Positions 45,250 to 54,164 are shown, numbered from the stretch's first letter. The stretch is 64,000 nt of DNA from Streptomyces chrestomyceticus JCM 4735 (GCF_003865135.1 NZ_BHZC01000001.1:3658001-3722000), one strand, 5' to 3'. The notes: generated from the sequence alone by a model not told the origin. Program-made: numbers and translations.

Positions 45250-46977
45250 ATGTCCCGGAAACGGGCCTTGAAGAGACGCGTCCTGCGGCCGGTCCCCCTC
45301 GTCGCGCTGGCGGGCGCCGGCGCTTGCCTGGCCGTCGTGGTCGTACCGTCCGCCTTTGGTACGACCACGCCGTCCGGATCGGCCGCCCCGACCGCGAAGA
45401 GCGGCACCTGCACGATCCGCACCACGGGCCAGCACTCCGAAGCTCCCCCTAGCTGCCTCGGCGTCACCGCCTCCCTCGACCACCTGCCCGCCGTCGGCGA
45501 ACAGGCCACGCTCACCGTGGACGTGAAGGCACAGGCGGACGTCAAGAACGCCGGCCTGGCCGTACAGCTCCCGCCCTCGCTGCGAATAGCCGACCAGGAC
45601 TCCGGCCTCACCACGCCCACGACGGACGCCTTCGGCCAGCGCACCAGCCAGAAGCTGGCCCTCACGCCGGGCACCCGCTCCGTCGAGATCAAGGTCAAGG
45701 CCGTCGCGGCCGGGCCCGCGCAGATCCAGGCGGACATCAGCGACATCGACCGTCCCGACCCGCGCCGCGCCGGGCACGACTCGGTGGAACTCACCGTCGG
45801 CACCGCCAAGGGCTCCACGGACGAGGGCCTGTCGGTCGTCAAGGGCCGCGCGACCAAGGTCAACGGCCCCGGCCCCGGTCAGCGCAAGCCCCGTAAGGTC
45901 ACACCCAAGACGCCCGCCCCGGCCCACGCCTCGTCGGCCGCCGCACCGGCCGCGCGCGCCCAGGTCTGCGTCGGCGGCACCTTCCGCAACCGCTTCCAGT
46001 CCGCCGAGGGCGGCAACTGGAACGCCAAGGCCAACCGCGACGAACCGGTCAGCAACGCCAACGTCACGCTGTGGGGCAAGGCGACCGCCAACGGCGCCAC
46101 GCAGCGGCTCGCCACGGGCATGACCGGCAACGGCAACGGCCAGTTCAACCTCTGCTACACGCCCAGCACCGCCGTCACCTCCGCGGCCTGGGTGGAGTTC
46201 CAGACGCAGGCCGGCGGCATGTGGTCGGTGGTCGACCGCAACGGCAGCCGCTACGCGACCACCTCGTACGCGCTGAACAACGTCTCGCGCAGCACCAGCC
46301 TGGGCAACGTGTACGCCAACCAGGGACAGAGCCGCGCCTGGCACGTCCTTGACACGCTCAACAAGCTCTGGTGGAACCGCGGTTCCACCACCAACTGCTG
46401 GGCGTCCAGCCAGCAGAGCGGCCGCTGCACCCCGATCACCGTGCAGTGGTACCCCGGCTCCACCGACGGTACGTACTGGATGTCCGGCGAGGACAAGATC
46501 CACCTCGCGGACGACGACCCGGACTCCGAGCACACCACCGTGCACGAGGCCGGCCACGCCCTGATGGGCAAGCTCTACCGGGGCTGGTGGCCCCAGGTCA
46601 CCAACTGCTCGCCGCACTACGTGAGCCGCACCTCCTCCGCCAGTTGCGGCTGGACCGAGGGCTTCGCGGACGCGGTGGCGTTCCACACGTTCAACGACAC
46701 CACGTTCTACTGGGGCAACGGCGCCTCCCAGGACCTCGCCAACGACCGCTCCACCAGCGGCATCGACCCGGGCGACGCGTGTGAGGCCCGGGTGGCCACC
46801 GCGCTGGTCGACCTGTGGTCGCAGGTCGACGGCGACTGGACGAAGAGCAACACGATGATGGCCCAGAACCCGCAGTCCAGCTTCCGCGAGTACTTCACCA
46901 CGGACCGGCCGGCCTACGGCCTGGACACCGGACAGACCGCGCGCAACATCATCTGGAAGCACACCATCTGGTACTGA
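45250..46977 (+). CDS. Secreted zincin-like metalloprotease with HEAGH motif
   Basis: 575 residues from ATG at 45250. The signal sequence is [28 protein letters not shown]. Residues about 55-180 form a beta-sandwich adhesion-type domain ([15 protein letters not shown]). A Pro/Lys/Ala linker near 215-235 leads to a Cys-containing domain. The catalytic region has His432-Glu433-x-x-His436 (VHEAGHALM) and Glu470 in GWTEGFADA, which fits a gluzincin third ligand. The protease call is inferred from this motif; no named family is certain. No pro-peptide or operon partner is evident. Confidence 0.75.
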   Translation: MSRKRALKRRVLRPVPLVALAGAGACLAVVVVPSAFGTTTPSGSAAPTAKSGTCTIRTTGQHSEAPPSCLGVTASLDHLPAVGEQATLTVDVKAQADVKNAGLAVQLPPSLRIADQDSGLTTPTTDAFGQRTSQKLALTPGTRSVEIKVKAVAAGPAQIQADISDIDRPDPRRAGHDSVELTVGTAKGSTDEGLSVVKGRATKVNGPGPGQRKPRKVTPKTPAPAHASSAAAPAARAQVCVGGTFRNRFQSAEGGNWNAKANRDEPVSNANVTLWGKATANGATQRLATGMTGNGNGQFNLCYTPSTAVTSAAWVEFQTQAGGMWSVVDRNGSRYATTSYALNNVSRSTSLGNVYANQGQSRAWHVLDTLNKLWWNRGSTTNCWASSQQSGRCTPITVQWYPGSTDGTYWMSGEDKIHLADDDPDSEHTTVHEAGHALMGKLYRGWWPQVTNCSPHYVSRTSSASCGWTEGFADAVAFHTFNDTTFYWGNGASQDLANDRSTSGIDPGDACEARVATALVDLWSQVDGDWTKSNTMMAQNPQSSFREYFTTDRPAYGLDTGQTARNIIWKHTIWY

Positions 46978-47004
46978 CGAGTACTGACGTGACCTGACAC
47001 CCAT

Positions 47005-47035
47005 GGGCCGGGCCGGCCACCAGTCGGCCCGGCCC
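47005..47035. terminator. Terminator between converging genes
   Basis: GGGCCGGGCCG and CGGCCCGGCCC, a perfect 11-bp stem with a 9-nt loop. Confidence 0.75.
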
Positions 47036-47057
47036 CTACGTATGCGCCGACGCCCCC

Positions 47058-47318
47058 TCAATTCCGCAGCCGCTGCCGTTGCCTCCCGGTGGGCGCGGTG
47101 AAGATGCTGACGGATTCCTCCGTGTGCCGGGTGAAGCGCTTGTGCCCGGTCTCCGCCCCGTGCGCGCGAATCCACGTGTTCGACTGCATGGGATTGTCCC
47201 AACAGGCGGAACGCTCACCACACGCTTCTTCGTCGACTTCGGTGACGCACTCGGCGAAGTGGGCGCGAATTCCGGTGAGCTGGATTTCGAGGCGGGTGGT
47301 TACAGGGGGCGTCGTCAT
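47058..47318 (-). CDS. Small Cys-containing hypothetical protein (DUF7848-like)
   Basis: 86 residues from ATG at 47318 with AAAGGGA upstream. It has FAECVTEVDEEACGERSACWDNP and WIRAHGAETGHKRF. This pattern of Cys plus a WxxxHxxxTGH segment resembles small Streptomyces proteins found beside XRE/DUF397 loci; assignment to DUF7848 is tentative. It is divergent from the XRE regulator across 239 bp. Confidence 0.6.
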   Translation of the reverse strand: MTTPPVTTRLEIQLTGIRAHFAECVTEVDEEACGERSACWDNPMQSNTWIRAHGAETGHKRFTRHTEESVSIFTAPTGRQRQRLRN

Positions 47319-47557
47319 GGCCGTCCCTTTCGATCGGGAAAGGCTGGGGACAGGATCACTGTCGCCACTGGTGCGCAGGAAGAGCACGCCGTCACTTCCG
47401 CGTGAGCGCATGAGTCGGGTGAGGTGCTCCCGGCTGGAGAGCTGGTCAGGTTCACTCTTTCGGGACAAGGTTCGCTCCTTTCCGAAGAGGTTCAGCGTGT
47501 CCTACAGTCGAGACTCCATCAACGTGTCATTTGTGGCAGGAAAGTTGGCGGTAGCCC

Positions 47558-48394
47558 TTGAACCGCAAGGAGTTGAACCCGGACAGCAGTCCGCAGGCGG
47601 CCTTCGGGGCACGTCTGCGCAGCTCGCGCGAGAGCCATGGGTGGAAGCAGGAAGATCTGGCCGAGCACATGGGGTACTCCAGTACGCACATCTCAGCCGT
47701 TGAAACCGGTCGGAAGATTCCAACCTTGCGCTTTTCGCGCAGCGCTGACCGCGCCTTCGGCACCGAAGGGATAGCCGACACGTTCGAGCGGCAATGGCGC
47801 GAGATCAAGCACGGCGCACTGCTGGAGGGGTTCCCGGAGTTCGTGGGGCACGAAGGCCGGGCAGCGGAGATCCGGCTGTACGAAGTCGGTGTCATGCCGG
47901 GACTTCTTCAAACGTCGGATTACGCATCCGCCCTAGCCGACAGCGCTGTTAGACGGGGCGCGATCACGGCAGAGCAGGCAAGCGAGCGAGTCTCACTCGT
48001 CGCCGAGCGTCAAGCCGTGTTGCGTCGGACGTCTCCGCCGTTGGTTCTGGCAGTGCTGGATGAGAGCTGCCTGCGCCGCACCGTTGGCGAGCCTGCGGTG
48101 ATGGAAGCCCAGTTTGCGCACCTGATCGACTTCGCCAAGCTCCCCAACACCATCCTTCACGTGGCCCCGTTCACCATGGGTGCGGATAGGCCGTTCGACT
48201 TGCCGATCACGGTGATCACGCTGATGGACCGTTCTCTGATGTCGTACGCGGAGTCAGCCCAGCGAGGGCACCTCGAACGAGAATGCACCTCGGTAGTGCC
48301 CCTACTGACGGCCTACCATCAGTTACAGGCCGCAGCCCTCTCTCAGTCGGCTTCCGTGGCCATGATCGAACAGCTAAGAAAGGGCACACCGTGA
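47558..48394 (+). CDS. XRE-family regulator with DUF5753 domain
   Basis: 278 residues. The start is uncertain: TTG at 47558 or 47573. The helix-turn-helix is at about 18-60 (LRSSRESHGWKQEDLAEHMGYSSTHISAVETG). The DUF5753 domain follows (YEVGVMPGLLQTSDYA...ERQAVL...VLDESCLRR...LPNTILHVAPF). This is the WhiJ/Scr1 type of Streptomyces regulator, which works with small DUF397 proteins. Its stop overlaps the first DUF397 start (GTGA), the classic paired arrangement. Base composition is lower in GC than the flanks. Confidence 0.9.
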   Translation: MNRKELNPDSSPQAAFGARLRSSRESHGWKQEDLAEHMGYSSTHISAVETGRKIPTLRFSRSADRAFGTEGIADTFERQWREIKHGALLEGFPEFVGHEGRAAEIRLYEVGVMPGLLQTSDYASALADSAVRRGAITAEQASERVSLVAERQAVLRRTSPPLVLAVLDESCLRRTVGEPAVMEAQFAHLIDFAKLPNTILHVAPFTMGADRPFDLPITVITLMDRSLMSYAESAQRGHLERECTSVVPLLTAYHQLQAAALSQSASVAMIEQLRKGTP

Positions 48395-48591
48395 CCACCG
48401 AACCCCTCCACTGGTTCAAGTCCTCCTACAGCAACAACGGCGGTCAGTGCATAGAGGTCGCCACCAACCTCGCCGTCTCGCACGGCGTGGTCCCCGTCCG
48501 CGACTCCAAGAACCCCAACGGCCCACACCTGACGCTCAGCACGGACGCATGGTCCGGCCTGGTCGAGTTCGCCCGGCACACGGCCGTCTGA
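48391..48591 (+). CDS. DUF397 protein, copy 1
   Basis: 66 residues: WFKSSYSNNGGQCIEVATN...GVVPVRDSKNPNGP...WSGLVEFAR, the full DUF397 domain. GTG start overlaps the XRE stop. In Scr1/Scr2-type and WhiJ-type loci the DUF397 partner modulates or antagonises the XRE protein; that role is inferred here. A terminator follows, so only this copy is surely in the XRE operon. Confidence 0.9.
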   Translation: MTTEPLHWFKSSYSNNGGQCIEVATNLAVSHGVVPVRDSKNPNGPHLTLSTDAWSGLVEFARHTAV

Positions 48592-48610
48592 CCTCAGCAG
48601 AGCGGCCACG

Positions 48611-48644
48611 GCCCCGCTACTCCCCCACGGAGCAGCGGGGCTTT
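48611..48644 (+). terminator. Intrinsic terminator after DUF397 copy 1
   Basis: GCCCCGCT and AGCGGGGC form an 8-bp stem followed by TTT. It separates the XRE/DUF397 pair from the rest of the array. Confidence 0.7.
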
Positions 48645-48728
48645 CGCATGGTCACATGTTTCGCCAATCAGGTTGCGGGATAGACCCGTTGACGTGCTAG
48701 CCCCCAAGCGGCTACGAGAGGGCACCCC

Positions 48729-49106
48729 ATGACCGCCGAGACCCCCCACTGGTTCACGTCCTCGTACAGCGAGAACGGCGGCGCCTGCGTAGAGGCCGCC
48801 ACCAACCTCGTCACCTCACGAGGCGTGGTCCCCGTCCGCGACTCCAAGAACCCCAACGGCCCGGTCCTGACCCTGACCCCCGGCGCCTGGACCGGACTCA
48901 TCCAGTTCGCCCAGCAGGCCCCCCGCTGGCTCAAGTCCTCGTACAGCGACAACGGCGGCCAGTGCGTAGAAGCCGCCATCAACCTCATTGCTTCGCGCGG
49001 CGTGGTGTCGGTCCGGGACTCCAAGGACCCCGACGGGCCGGTCCTGTCCCTCGCCCCGGACGCATGGGCCGGGCTGATCTCGTTCGCCCGGCAGGCAGGC
49101 ATCTGA
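48729..49106 (+). CDS. Double-domain DUF397 protein (copies 2 and 3 fused)
   Basis: 125 residues. Two complete DUF397 domains stand head to tail: WFTSSYSENGGACVEAATN...WTGLIQFAQQA, then directly PRWLKSSYSDNGGQCVEAAIN...WAGLISFARQAGI. DUF397 proteins are usually single-domain and about 60-70 residues. Fusion fits loss of the stop/start between two tandem copies. A weak AGAGGG lies upstream of the ATG. Confidence 0.88.
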   Translation: MTAETPHWFTSSYSENGGACVEAATNLVTSRGVVPVRDSKNPNGPVLTLTPGAWTGLIQFAQQAPRWLKSSYSDNGGQCVEAAINLIASRGVVSVRDSKDPDGPVLSLAPDAWAGLISFARQAGI

Positions 49107-49119
49107 GGGAGGCCACCTC

Positions 49120-49319
49120 GTGACCACCGAAACCCCACGCTGGTTCAAGTCCTCCTACAGCGAGAACGGCGGCGTCTGCATCGAAGTCGCAACCAACCTC
49201 ATCACCACACTCGGAGTGATCCCGTCCGCGACTCCAAGGATCCGGACGGACCGGTCCTGACCCTGACCCCCGACGCCTGGTCCGAACTGGTCCGGTACGC
49301 ACGGCACGCCTCTCTCTGA
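49120..49319 (+). pseudogene. DUF397 copy 4, frameshifted
   Basis: GTG at 49120 opens a normal start (TTETPRWFKSSYSENGGVCIEVATN...GVIP), but then the frame leaves the family. Adding one C to CCC at 49221-49223 restores VRDSKDPDGPVLTLTPDAWSELVRYARHASL and the stop at 49317. So this copy has a single-base deletion, or the assembly is one base short here. Confidence 0.85.
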
Positions 49320-49332
49320 GAAAGGGCCTTCC

Positions 49333-49533
49333 GTGACAACCGAATCGCCCCGCTGGTTCAAGTCCTCCTACAGCAACAACGGTGGCGCCTGCGTAGAGGC
49401 CGCCACCAACCTCCTCACCACACACGGCACGGTCCCCGTCCGCGACTCCAAGGTTCCGGACGGCCCCGTCCTGACCCTCACGCCGGACGCATGGGCCGGA
49501 CTGATCGAGTTCGCCCGGCAAGCCGGCATCTGA
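49333..49533 (+). CDS. DUF397 protein, copy 5
   Basis: 66 residues, intact: WFKSSYSNNGGACVEAATN...GTVPVRDSKVPDGPVLTLTPDAWAGLIEFARQAGI. GAAAGGG lies just upstream of the GTG. It starts 14 bp after the frameshifted copy ends. Confidence 0.88.
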   Translation: MTTESPRWFKSSYSNNGGACVEAATNLLTTHGTVPVRDSKVPDGPVLTLTPDAWAGLIEFARQAGI

Positions 49534-49544
49534 GAGAGGCCCCC

Positions 49545-49745
49545 GTGACCACCGAACCACCCCGCTGGTTCAAGTCCTCCTACAGTGACAACGGTGGCGC
49601 CTGCCTGGAAGCCGCCACCAACCTCATCGCCTCGCACGGCGTAGTGCCCGTCCGCGACTCCAAGACCCCGGACGGACCGGTCCTCACACTCACCCCGGAC
49701 GCCTGGACCGAGCTGCTCCAGTACGCCCGCCTCACCCCCACCTGA
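49545..49745 (+). CDS. DUF397 protein, copy 6
   Basis: 66 residues, intact: WFKSSYSDNGGACLEAATN...GVVPVRDSKTPDGPVLTLTPDAWTELLQYARL. GAGAGAGG lies upstream of the GTG at 49545. Last member of the array; the serine protease gene converges 18 bp on. Confidence 0.88.
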   Translation: MTTEPPRWFKSSYSDNGGACLEAATNLIASHGVVPVRDSKTPDGPVLTLTPDAWTELLQYARLTPT

Positions 49746-49763
49746 CCCCGGCGGCGAAGCCGC

Positions 49764-50930
49764 CTACGCGAACTTCTGGCTGATCCCCATGAACACCCGC
49801 TTCGCCTCCACGCCCAGATGCGGGCCGGCCAGCCACGTGTGGTTCAGGGAGCCGATGGAGCTGTTGGAGACCAGGTACGTGCGGCCGCCGTAGTTCGTGA
49901 ACCAGCCGCCGCCGGACGTGCCGCCGGTCATCGTGCAGCCGATGCGGTACATCGTGGGGGTGCCCTGGGCCATCGTGAGGCGGCCGGGGCGGGCGGGGCA
50001 GTTCATCATGCGGGCGCCGTCGTACGGGGGCGCCGCCGGGTAGCCGAATGCCTGGAGGCCGCTGACGCGGTCCGGCGAGGGTGCGCCGAACCAGACCGGC
50101 AGCGCGGCGCCGACGGTTTCCTGGAGCGACTTGCCGCCACCCCCTTCCGGCTGGACGTGCAGGACGGCGAAGTCGTACGCGGAACCGGCATTGCCGGACT
50201 TGGTGCTGCCCATGTCGATCCACTCACCGGACGTGGTGGCCCAGTTCGCCCACCACACCCCGTACGGCGCGACCTCCTGCGCCGGGGCCCGGCCGACCTG
50301 GCTCATGGGCAGGCCCTCGTCGTTGTAGGACGGCACGAAGACGATGTTGCGCATCCAGCCGCCGCTCCGGCCGGTGTGCACGCAGTGGCCCGCGGTCCAC
50401 ACCAGGTTCGACTCGCCGGGGTGCGCCGGGTCCTCCACGACGGTGCCGGAGCAGACCATCGGGCCCTGCGGGCTGTCAAACATGATCTTGCCTATGGGGG
50501 CCATGTGCTGGTGGTACGGCCGGGCCACCTGCCGGGCCTGGACCGGGCGCGGTTCCGGGTCGCTGCCGCCGGCGTCGCCCGCGTTCTGGGTGGTGACGTC
50601 CGGTGTGTCCCTGGCCTCGGCCATCCGGGACGGGTTCCACAGGTCCTTGATGACGGGGTTGACGAACTCGGACGCCTCGCGGGCCCACTGGTCCCAGTCC
50701 TTCCACCCGCCCTTCTGCCACTTCTTGACGTCGTCGAGGCTGGTGGGCAGCCCGCTCGGCAGGCCGGAACCGCCCGCGTCCGCCCCCGCCTCGCCGCCGC
50801 CCCGGTGGTCCGCGGCCGCCGAACTGCCGGGCGCGGCGACCTTGTCGTCCTGCGGGCCGCAGGCGGTCGCGGTGGCGAACAGTGCGACCGCCGCGGCGGC
50901 GGCCGCTGCGGTACGGCGTATGACAGGCAT
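49764..50930 (-). CDS. Trypsin/V8-like serine protease, predicted lipoprotein
   Basis: 388 residues. The signal sequence ends TATACGP, a lipobox-like site, so the enzyme may be membrane-tethered. Chymotrypsin-fold triad: His182 (WTAGHCVH), Asp253 (AYDFAVLHV), Ser339 (GGTSGGGWF). The segment between signal and protease domain (about 30-150) is Gly/Ala then charged, and may be a pro-region. No inhibitor or chaperone gene is adjacent. A 168-bp gap to the response regulator gene follows its start. Confidence 0.88.
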   Translation of the reverse strand: MPVIRRTAAAAAAAVALFATATACGPQDDKVAAPGSSAAADHRGGGEAGADAGGSGLPSGLPTSLDDVKKWQKGGWKDWDQWAREASEFVNPVIKDLWNPSRMAEARDTPDVTTQNAGDAGGSDPEPRPVQARQVARPYHQHMAPIGKIMFDSPQGPMVCSGTVVEDPAHPGESNLVWTAGHCVHTGRSGGWMRNIVFVPSYNDEGLPMSQVGRAPAQEVAPYGVWWANWATTSGEWIDMGSTKSGNAGSAYDFAVLHVQPEGGGGKSLQETVGAALPVWFGAPSPDRVSGLQAFGYPAAPPYDGARMMNCPARPGRLTMAQGTPTMYRIGCTMTGGTSGGGWFTNYGGRTYLVSNSSIGSLNHTWLAGPHLGVEAKRVFMGISQKFA

Positions 50931-51098
50931 GGAGCGTGTTCCCCTTGGTTGTGCGTCCGGAGAGGTGTCATGTCGTCGACATGCCCCCGGCCGGGGGCGC
51001 TTCTACTATGCCTGGGCTTCACGCGGGGACGGTGACGAGGGGTTGCGTTGTACCCCAACTTTTTTACGGACCGTGACCCGCGGTTCGGATGCGGCGCC

Positions 51099-51797
51099 TC
51101 AGCCCGTCAGCCCCGCCTGATGCGCCAGCAGTGCCGCCTGTACGCGGCTCTGGGTGCCGGTCTTGTCGAGGATGCGCCCGACGTGGGTCTTGACGGTGCC
51201 CAGGCCGATCTCCAGGCGGCTGCCGATGTCCAGGTTCGACAGGCCCTGGCCGAGCATCGCCAGGACCTCCCGCTCCCGGTCGGTCAGCGCGGCGAGCCGC
51301 TGGTCGGGGGCGGCCGCGCCGTCGGGGGCGCCGATCCGGCCGCCGCCCTGGAGCATCCGCCTGACGACATGGCCGGTCACGCCGGGCGAGAGCACCGCGT
51401 CGCCGGCCGCCGCGGCCCGTACGGCGCTGATCAGCTCCTGCGGGCCCTCGTCCTTGAGCAGGAAGCCGCTGGCACCGGCCTGGAGGGCACGGGTGACGTT
51501 CTCCTCGTCGCCGAAGGTGGTGAGCATGACGACCTGCGGCTTGGGGTCGAGCCGTACCAATTGCTCGATGGCGGCGAGGCCGTCGAGGACGGGCATCCGG
51601 ATGTCGACGAGCGCGACGTCGACCGGCATGCGGGCGGCCAGTTCGACTGCCTCGGCGCCGTTGGCGGCCTCCGCGACGACGTCGATGTCCTCGGCGTGCT
51701 TGAGGATGAGACGGACACCGTGCCGGATCATTTCCTCGTCGTCGGCGAGAAGGACTCGGACGGGCTGTGCGGCTCGCGCGCCGGGGAGATCGCTCAT
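51099..51797 (-). CDS. NarL/LuxR-type response regulator
   Basis: 232 residues. Receiver domain: acidic pair DD19-20, phosphoacceptor Asp65 (VALVDIRMPVLDG), Thr in LTTFGD and Lys in FLLKDEG. The LuxR helix-turn-helix is at the C-terminus (LTDREREVLAMLGQGLSNLDIGSRL...GTVKTHVGRIL). Its likely kinase is at 52429-54108 on the same strand, with one unrelated small gene between. Confidence 0.92.
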   Translation of the reverse strand: MSDLPGARAAQPVRVLLADDEEMIRHGVRLILKHAEDIDVVAEAANGAEAVELAARMPVDVALVDIRMPVLDGLAAIEQLVRLDPKPQVVMLTTFGDEENVTRALQAGASGFLLKDEGPQELISAVRAAAAGDAVLSPGVTGHVVRRMLQGGGRIGAPDGAAAPDQRLAALTDREREVLAMLGQGLSNLDIGSRLEIGLGTVKTHVGRILDKTGTQSRVQAALLAHQAGLTG

Positions 51798-51858
51798 GCG
51801 CCCAGGCTAGCGGGGCGCATGAGCGGGGCCGGGGCCGTCAAACGGTCGGTGCCCTCAC

Positions 51859-52341
51859 TCACTCCGGGTCCATGGGCACACCGAAGCTGAACTCCCCGCC
51901 CGGCTCCTCGCGCAGTGAATCGGGAACTCCGCCCACTCCGGCCAGCAGGGCCTCGGCCATGCCCCGCGTCAGCCGCGCGTCCGGCCGGGGTGCGGGACCT
52001 GGGGTCGGCGGGGCTTCCTGAGTGGGCCGCCCGCCGCCCCAGGACGTGTGGCGGGGCAGGGAGACATTGCCGGTACCCGGTCCCATGAAGGCCGCGGTGT
52101 CCGCGGCGACGATCACCCGGGCCCAGGTCTTGCCGCGGTCGGGGACGTGCTCGCTGAAGACGGTCAGCCGCACCAGTCCGTTGCCGTCGTCCATGCCCCA
52201 GGGCAGGGTCCACTCCAGCGCCCCCGGCACGGGGTCCATCCAGGTCCCGGCGCGCCGTTCGCGCCGGTGCACTTCCCGGCACGCCGCCAGCACCGGCTCC
52301 AGGTACCGGATCACGTACGCGTGCCAGATTTCCACGGCCAT
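51859..52341 (-). CDS. Unrecognised small protein between kinase and response regulator
   Basis: 160 residues from ATG at 52341 with GGAG upstream. The N-terminal half is Trp-rich and acidic (EIWHAYVIRYLEPVLAACREVHRRER...LEWTLPWGMDDGNGLVRLTVFSEHVPD). The C-terminal half is Pro-rich. No signal peptide, membrane helix or domain I can name. It lies in the same orientation as the two-component genes, with gaps of 61 and 87 bp, so co-transcription is possible. Confidence 0.65.
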   Translation of the reverse strand: MAVEIWHAYVIRYLEPVLAACREVHRRERRAGTWMDPVPGALEWTLPWGMDDGNGLVRLTVFSEHVPDRGKTWARVIVAADTAAFMGPGTGNVSLPRHTSWGGGRPTQEAPPTPGPAPRPDARLTRGMAEALLAGVGGVPDSLREEPGGEFSFGVPMDPE

Positions 52342-52428
52342 GGTGCTCCCCTCGACAGCCGACAGGCGATAGGCGGCAATCGGCGACGGTAGCCGCAGCG
52401 GCCCGGTCACGGCGGTCGGTTCGGGGCA

Positions 52429-54108
52429 TCAGCGGACCGCGGGCACCCAGAACCTGTCGATGTCGGTCAGTACGTCGGCACGGAAGCAGTACCGGGTGAG
52501 TTCCAGCCGCCCGCCCAGGGCCTCCTCGCCGGTGTACGGGAAGATGCACTCCGTGCCGCTGGGCCGGCGCGGCTCGTGGCCTGCTGCGGCGGCGCGGGCG
52601 AGGTCGTTGTCGTACAGGTACGCGGACTGGACGTCCTGGCGGCTCATGCCGACGTGGATGCTGTCCGGGGAGAGCTGTTCCTGGACCGGGCGGGAGCTCT
52701 GCACCAGGACCAGCCCGAACGCCAGCATCGTCCCCACTCCGACGAGACCGAGGAAGCCGGTCGCCAGGCCGGGCAGGTGGCGCAGGATGCCGGGCAGGGC
52801 GCCGGACTGGTGGTGTTCCTCGGCGGCGAGGGAGGCGGGGGAGGTTTCCGGGTGTGCGGCGGATGCCGCGGGTGCGGCGGGGTGTGCGGGGACGGTTGCC
52901 TCGACGAGGAAGCCGCCGACGCCGGTCGGGCCGGTGCGCAGTGCGCCGCCGAGCAGGCCGACCCGTTCGCGCAGGCCGGTCAGGCCGCGGCCGGTGCCGA
53001 GGCCGGTGGTGGCCTCGGGGGGTGCCGGGGGCGCGCCGTTGCGGACGGTGACGCGTACGCGGTCGTCGGTGTGCTCCACGGTCAGTTCGACGGACGCGCC
53101 GGCCGCGTAGCGGTGGACGTTGGTCAGCGACTCGCGGACGACGCGGTGCACCGCGCGCCGTACCCGGGGTTCCAGGGCGTCGAGGTCGGGGCCCTGCCAG
53201 CGGACGGTGACGGCGATGCCCGCGGCGCGGGACTCCTCGGCCAGCGCGTCGATGTCCGCGCGGGTACCGGTGGCGTCGGTGAGGGCGCCGGTGCCGGTGT
53301 CGCGGCCGAGCGGGCCGAGGACGCCGAGGACCGCGCGCAGTTCGTTCATGGCGTCCCGGGTGGCGGCGCGGACCTGTGCGGCCTCGTCCTTCAGCTCGGG
53401 TGCCTTGGTGGCGAGGGCCATCTCCAGGCCGCCGCTGTGCAGGGAGATCAGGCTGAGGCGGTGGCCCACCAGGTCGTGCATCTCGGCCGCTATCCGGGAG
53501 CGCTCCTCGACGCGGGACGCGCTGTCGGTCAGCCGCCGGGCCTCTTCCGCGGCGGCGGCACGTTCCCGCAGGGCGACGACCAGGCGGTCCTGCTGCCCGC
53601 GCGAGCTGCCGACCAGGCCGGGGATGAGGACGCCGACACCGCCGACGACCAGGCCCAGGGCGAAGCCGTAGCGCCAGCTCCCGTACCCGGTGCAGACCGT
53701 GCCGACGACGGCGGTGAGCACGGGGATCACGGTGGCGGTGAACAGGACGACGGTACGGCGGCGGGGGCCTTCGACGCGGCGGATCGCGTCGAAGGCGACG
53801 AGGGCGGTGAGCATCCCGCCGATCGGCAGGGCGCCCGCCACCGCGGCGAGGATCAGCAGGCAGGTGACGGGGATACGCCTGCGGAAGGGCAGCAGCACCG
53901 CCGCCCCGGCGGACAGGGCCAGTTTCCCTTCGAACGGCAGGAGATCGGAATAGCCCAGCTCTTCGGACCCCAAGACCCCCAGGGCAACCGGGCCGGCCAG
54001 GTAGACGAAGGCCGTGCCGACCTCGAAGAGGACGGCCAGGCGGCGCCGCTTGTGCCGTCGCGGCGGTGCGGCCTCGTACGGCCGGGGCGTCGGCGGCGTG
54101 AAGGGCAT
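52429..54108 (-). CDS. NarL-type sensor histidine kinase with a C-terminal membrane-anchored extra domain
   Basis: 559 residues. Four or five membrane helices (about 25-175), then the HisKA_3 dimerisation domain with the phospho-His in RIAAEMHDLVGHRL, and HATPase_c with the N-box (RESLTNVHRYA) and G-box (GTGRGLTGLRERVGLLGG). Unusually, about 140 residues follow the ATPase domain: an Ala/Pro linker, one membrane helix (GFLGLVGVGTMLAFGLVLV), and an extracytoplasmic tail with SIHVGMSRQDVQSAYL and two Cys. The tail may be a second sensor domain. Probably phosphorylates the downstream response regulator. Confidence 0.9.
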   Translation of the reverse strand: MPFTPPTPRPYEAAPPRRHKRRRLAVLFEVGTAFVYLAGPVALGVLGSEELGYSDLLPFEGKLALSAGAAVLLPFRRRIPVTCLLILAAVAGALPIGGMLTALVAFDAIRRVEGPRRRTVVLFTATVIPVLTAVVGTVCTGYGSWRYGFALGLVVGGVGVLIPGLVGSSRGQQDRLVVALRERAAAAEEARRLTDSASRVEERSRIAAEMHDLVGHRLSLISLHSGGLEMALATKAPELKDEAAQVRAATRDAMNELRAVLGVLGPLGRDTGTGALTDATGTRADIDALAEESRAAGIAVTVRWQGPDLDALEPRVRRAVHRVVRESLTNVHRYAAGASVELTVEHTDDRVRVTVRNGAPPAPPEATTGLGTGRGLTGLRERVGLLGGALRTGPTGVGGFLVEATVPAHPAAPAASAAHPETSPASLAAEEHHQSGALPGILRHLPGLATGFLGLVGVGTMLAFGLVLVQSSRPVQEQLSPDSIHVGMSRQDVQSAYLYDNDLARAAAAGHEPRRPSGTECIFPYTGEEALGGRLELTRYCFRADVLTDIDRFWVPAVR

Positions 54109-54164
54109 GGTCCCGATTATCCGTACGGCCGCGGCGGAATCGCTGGAACCTGGGGAGGAGGAAG

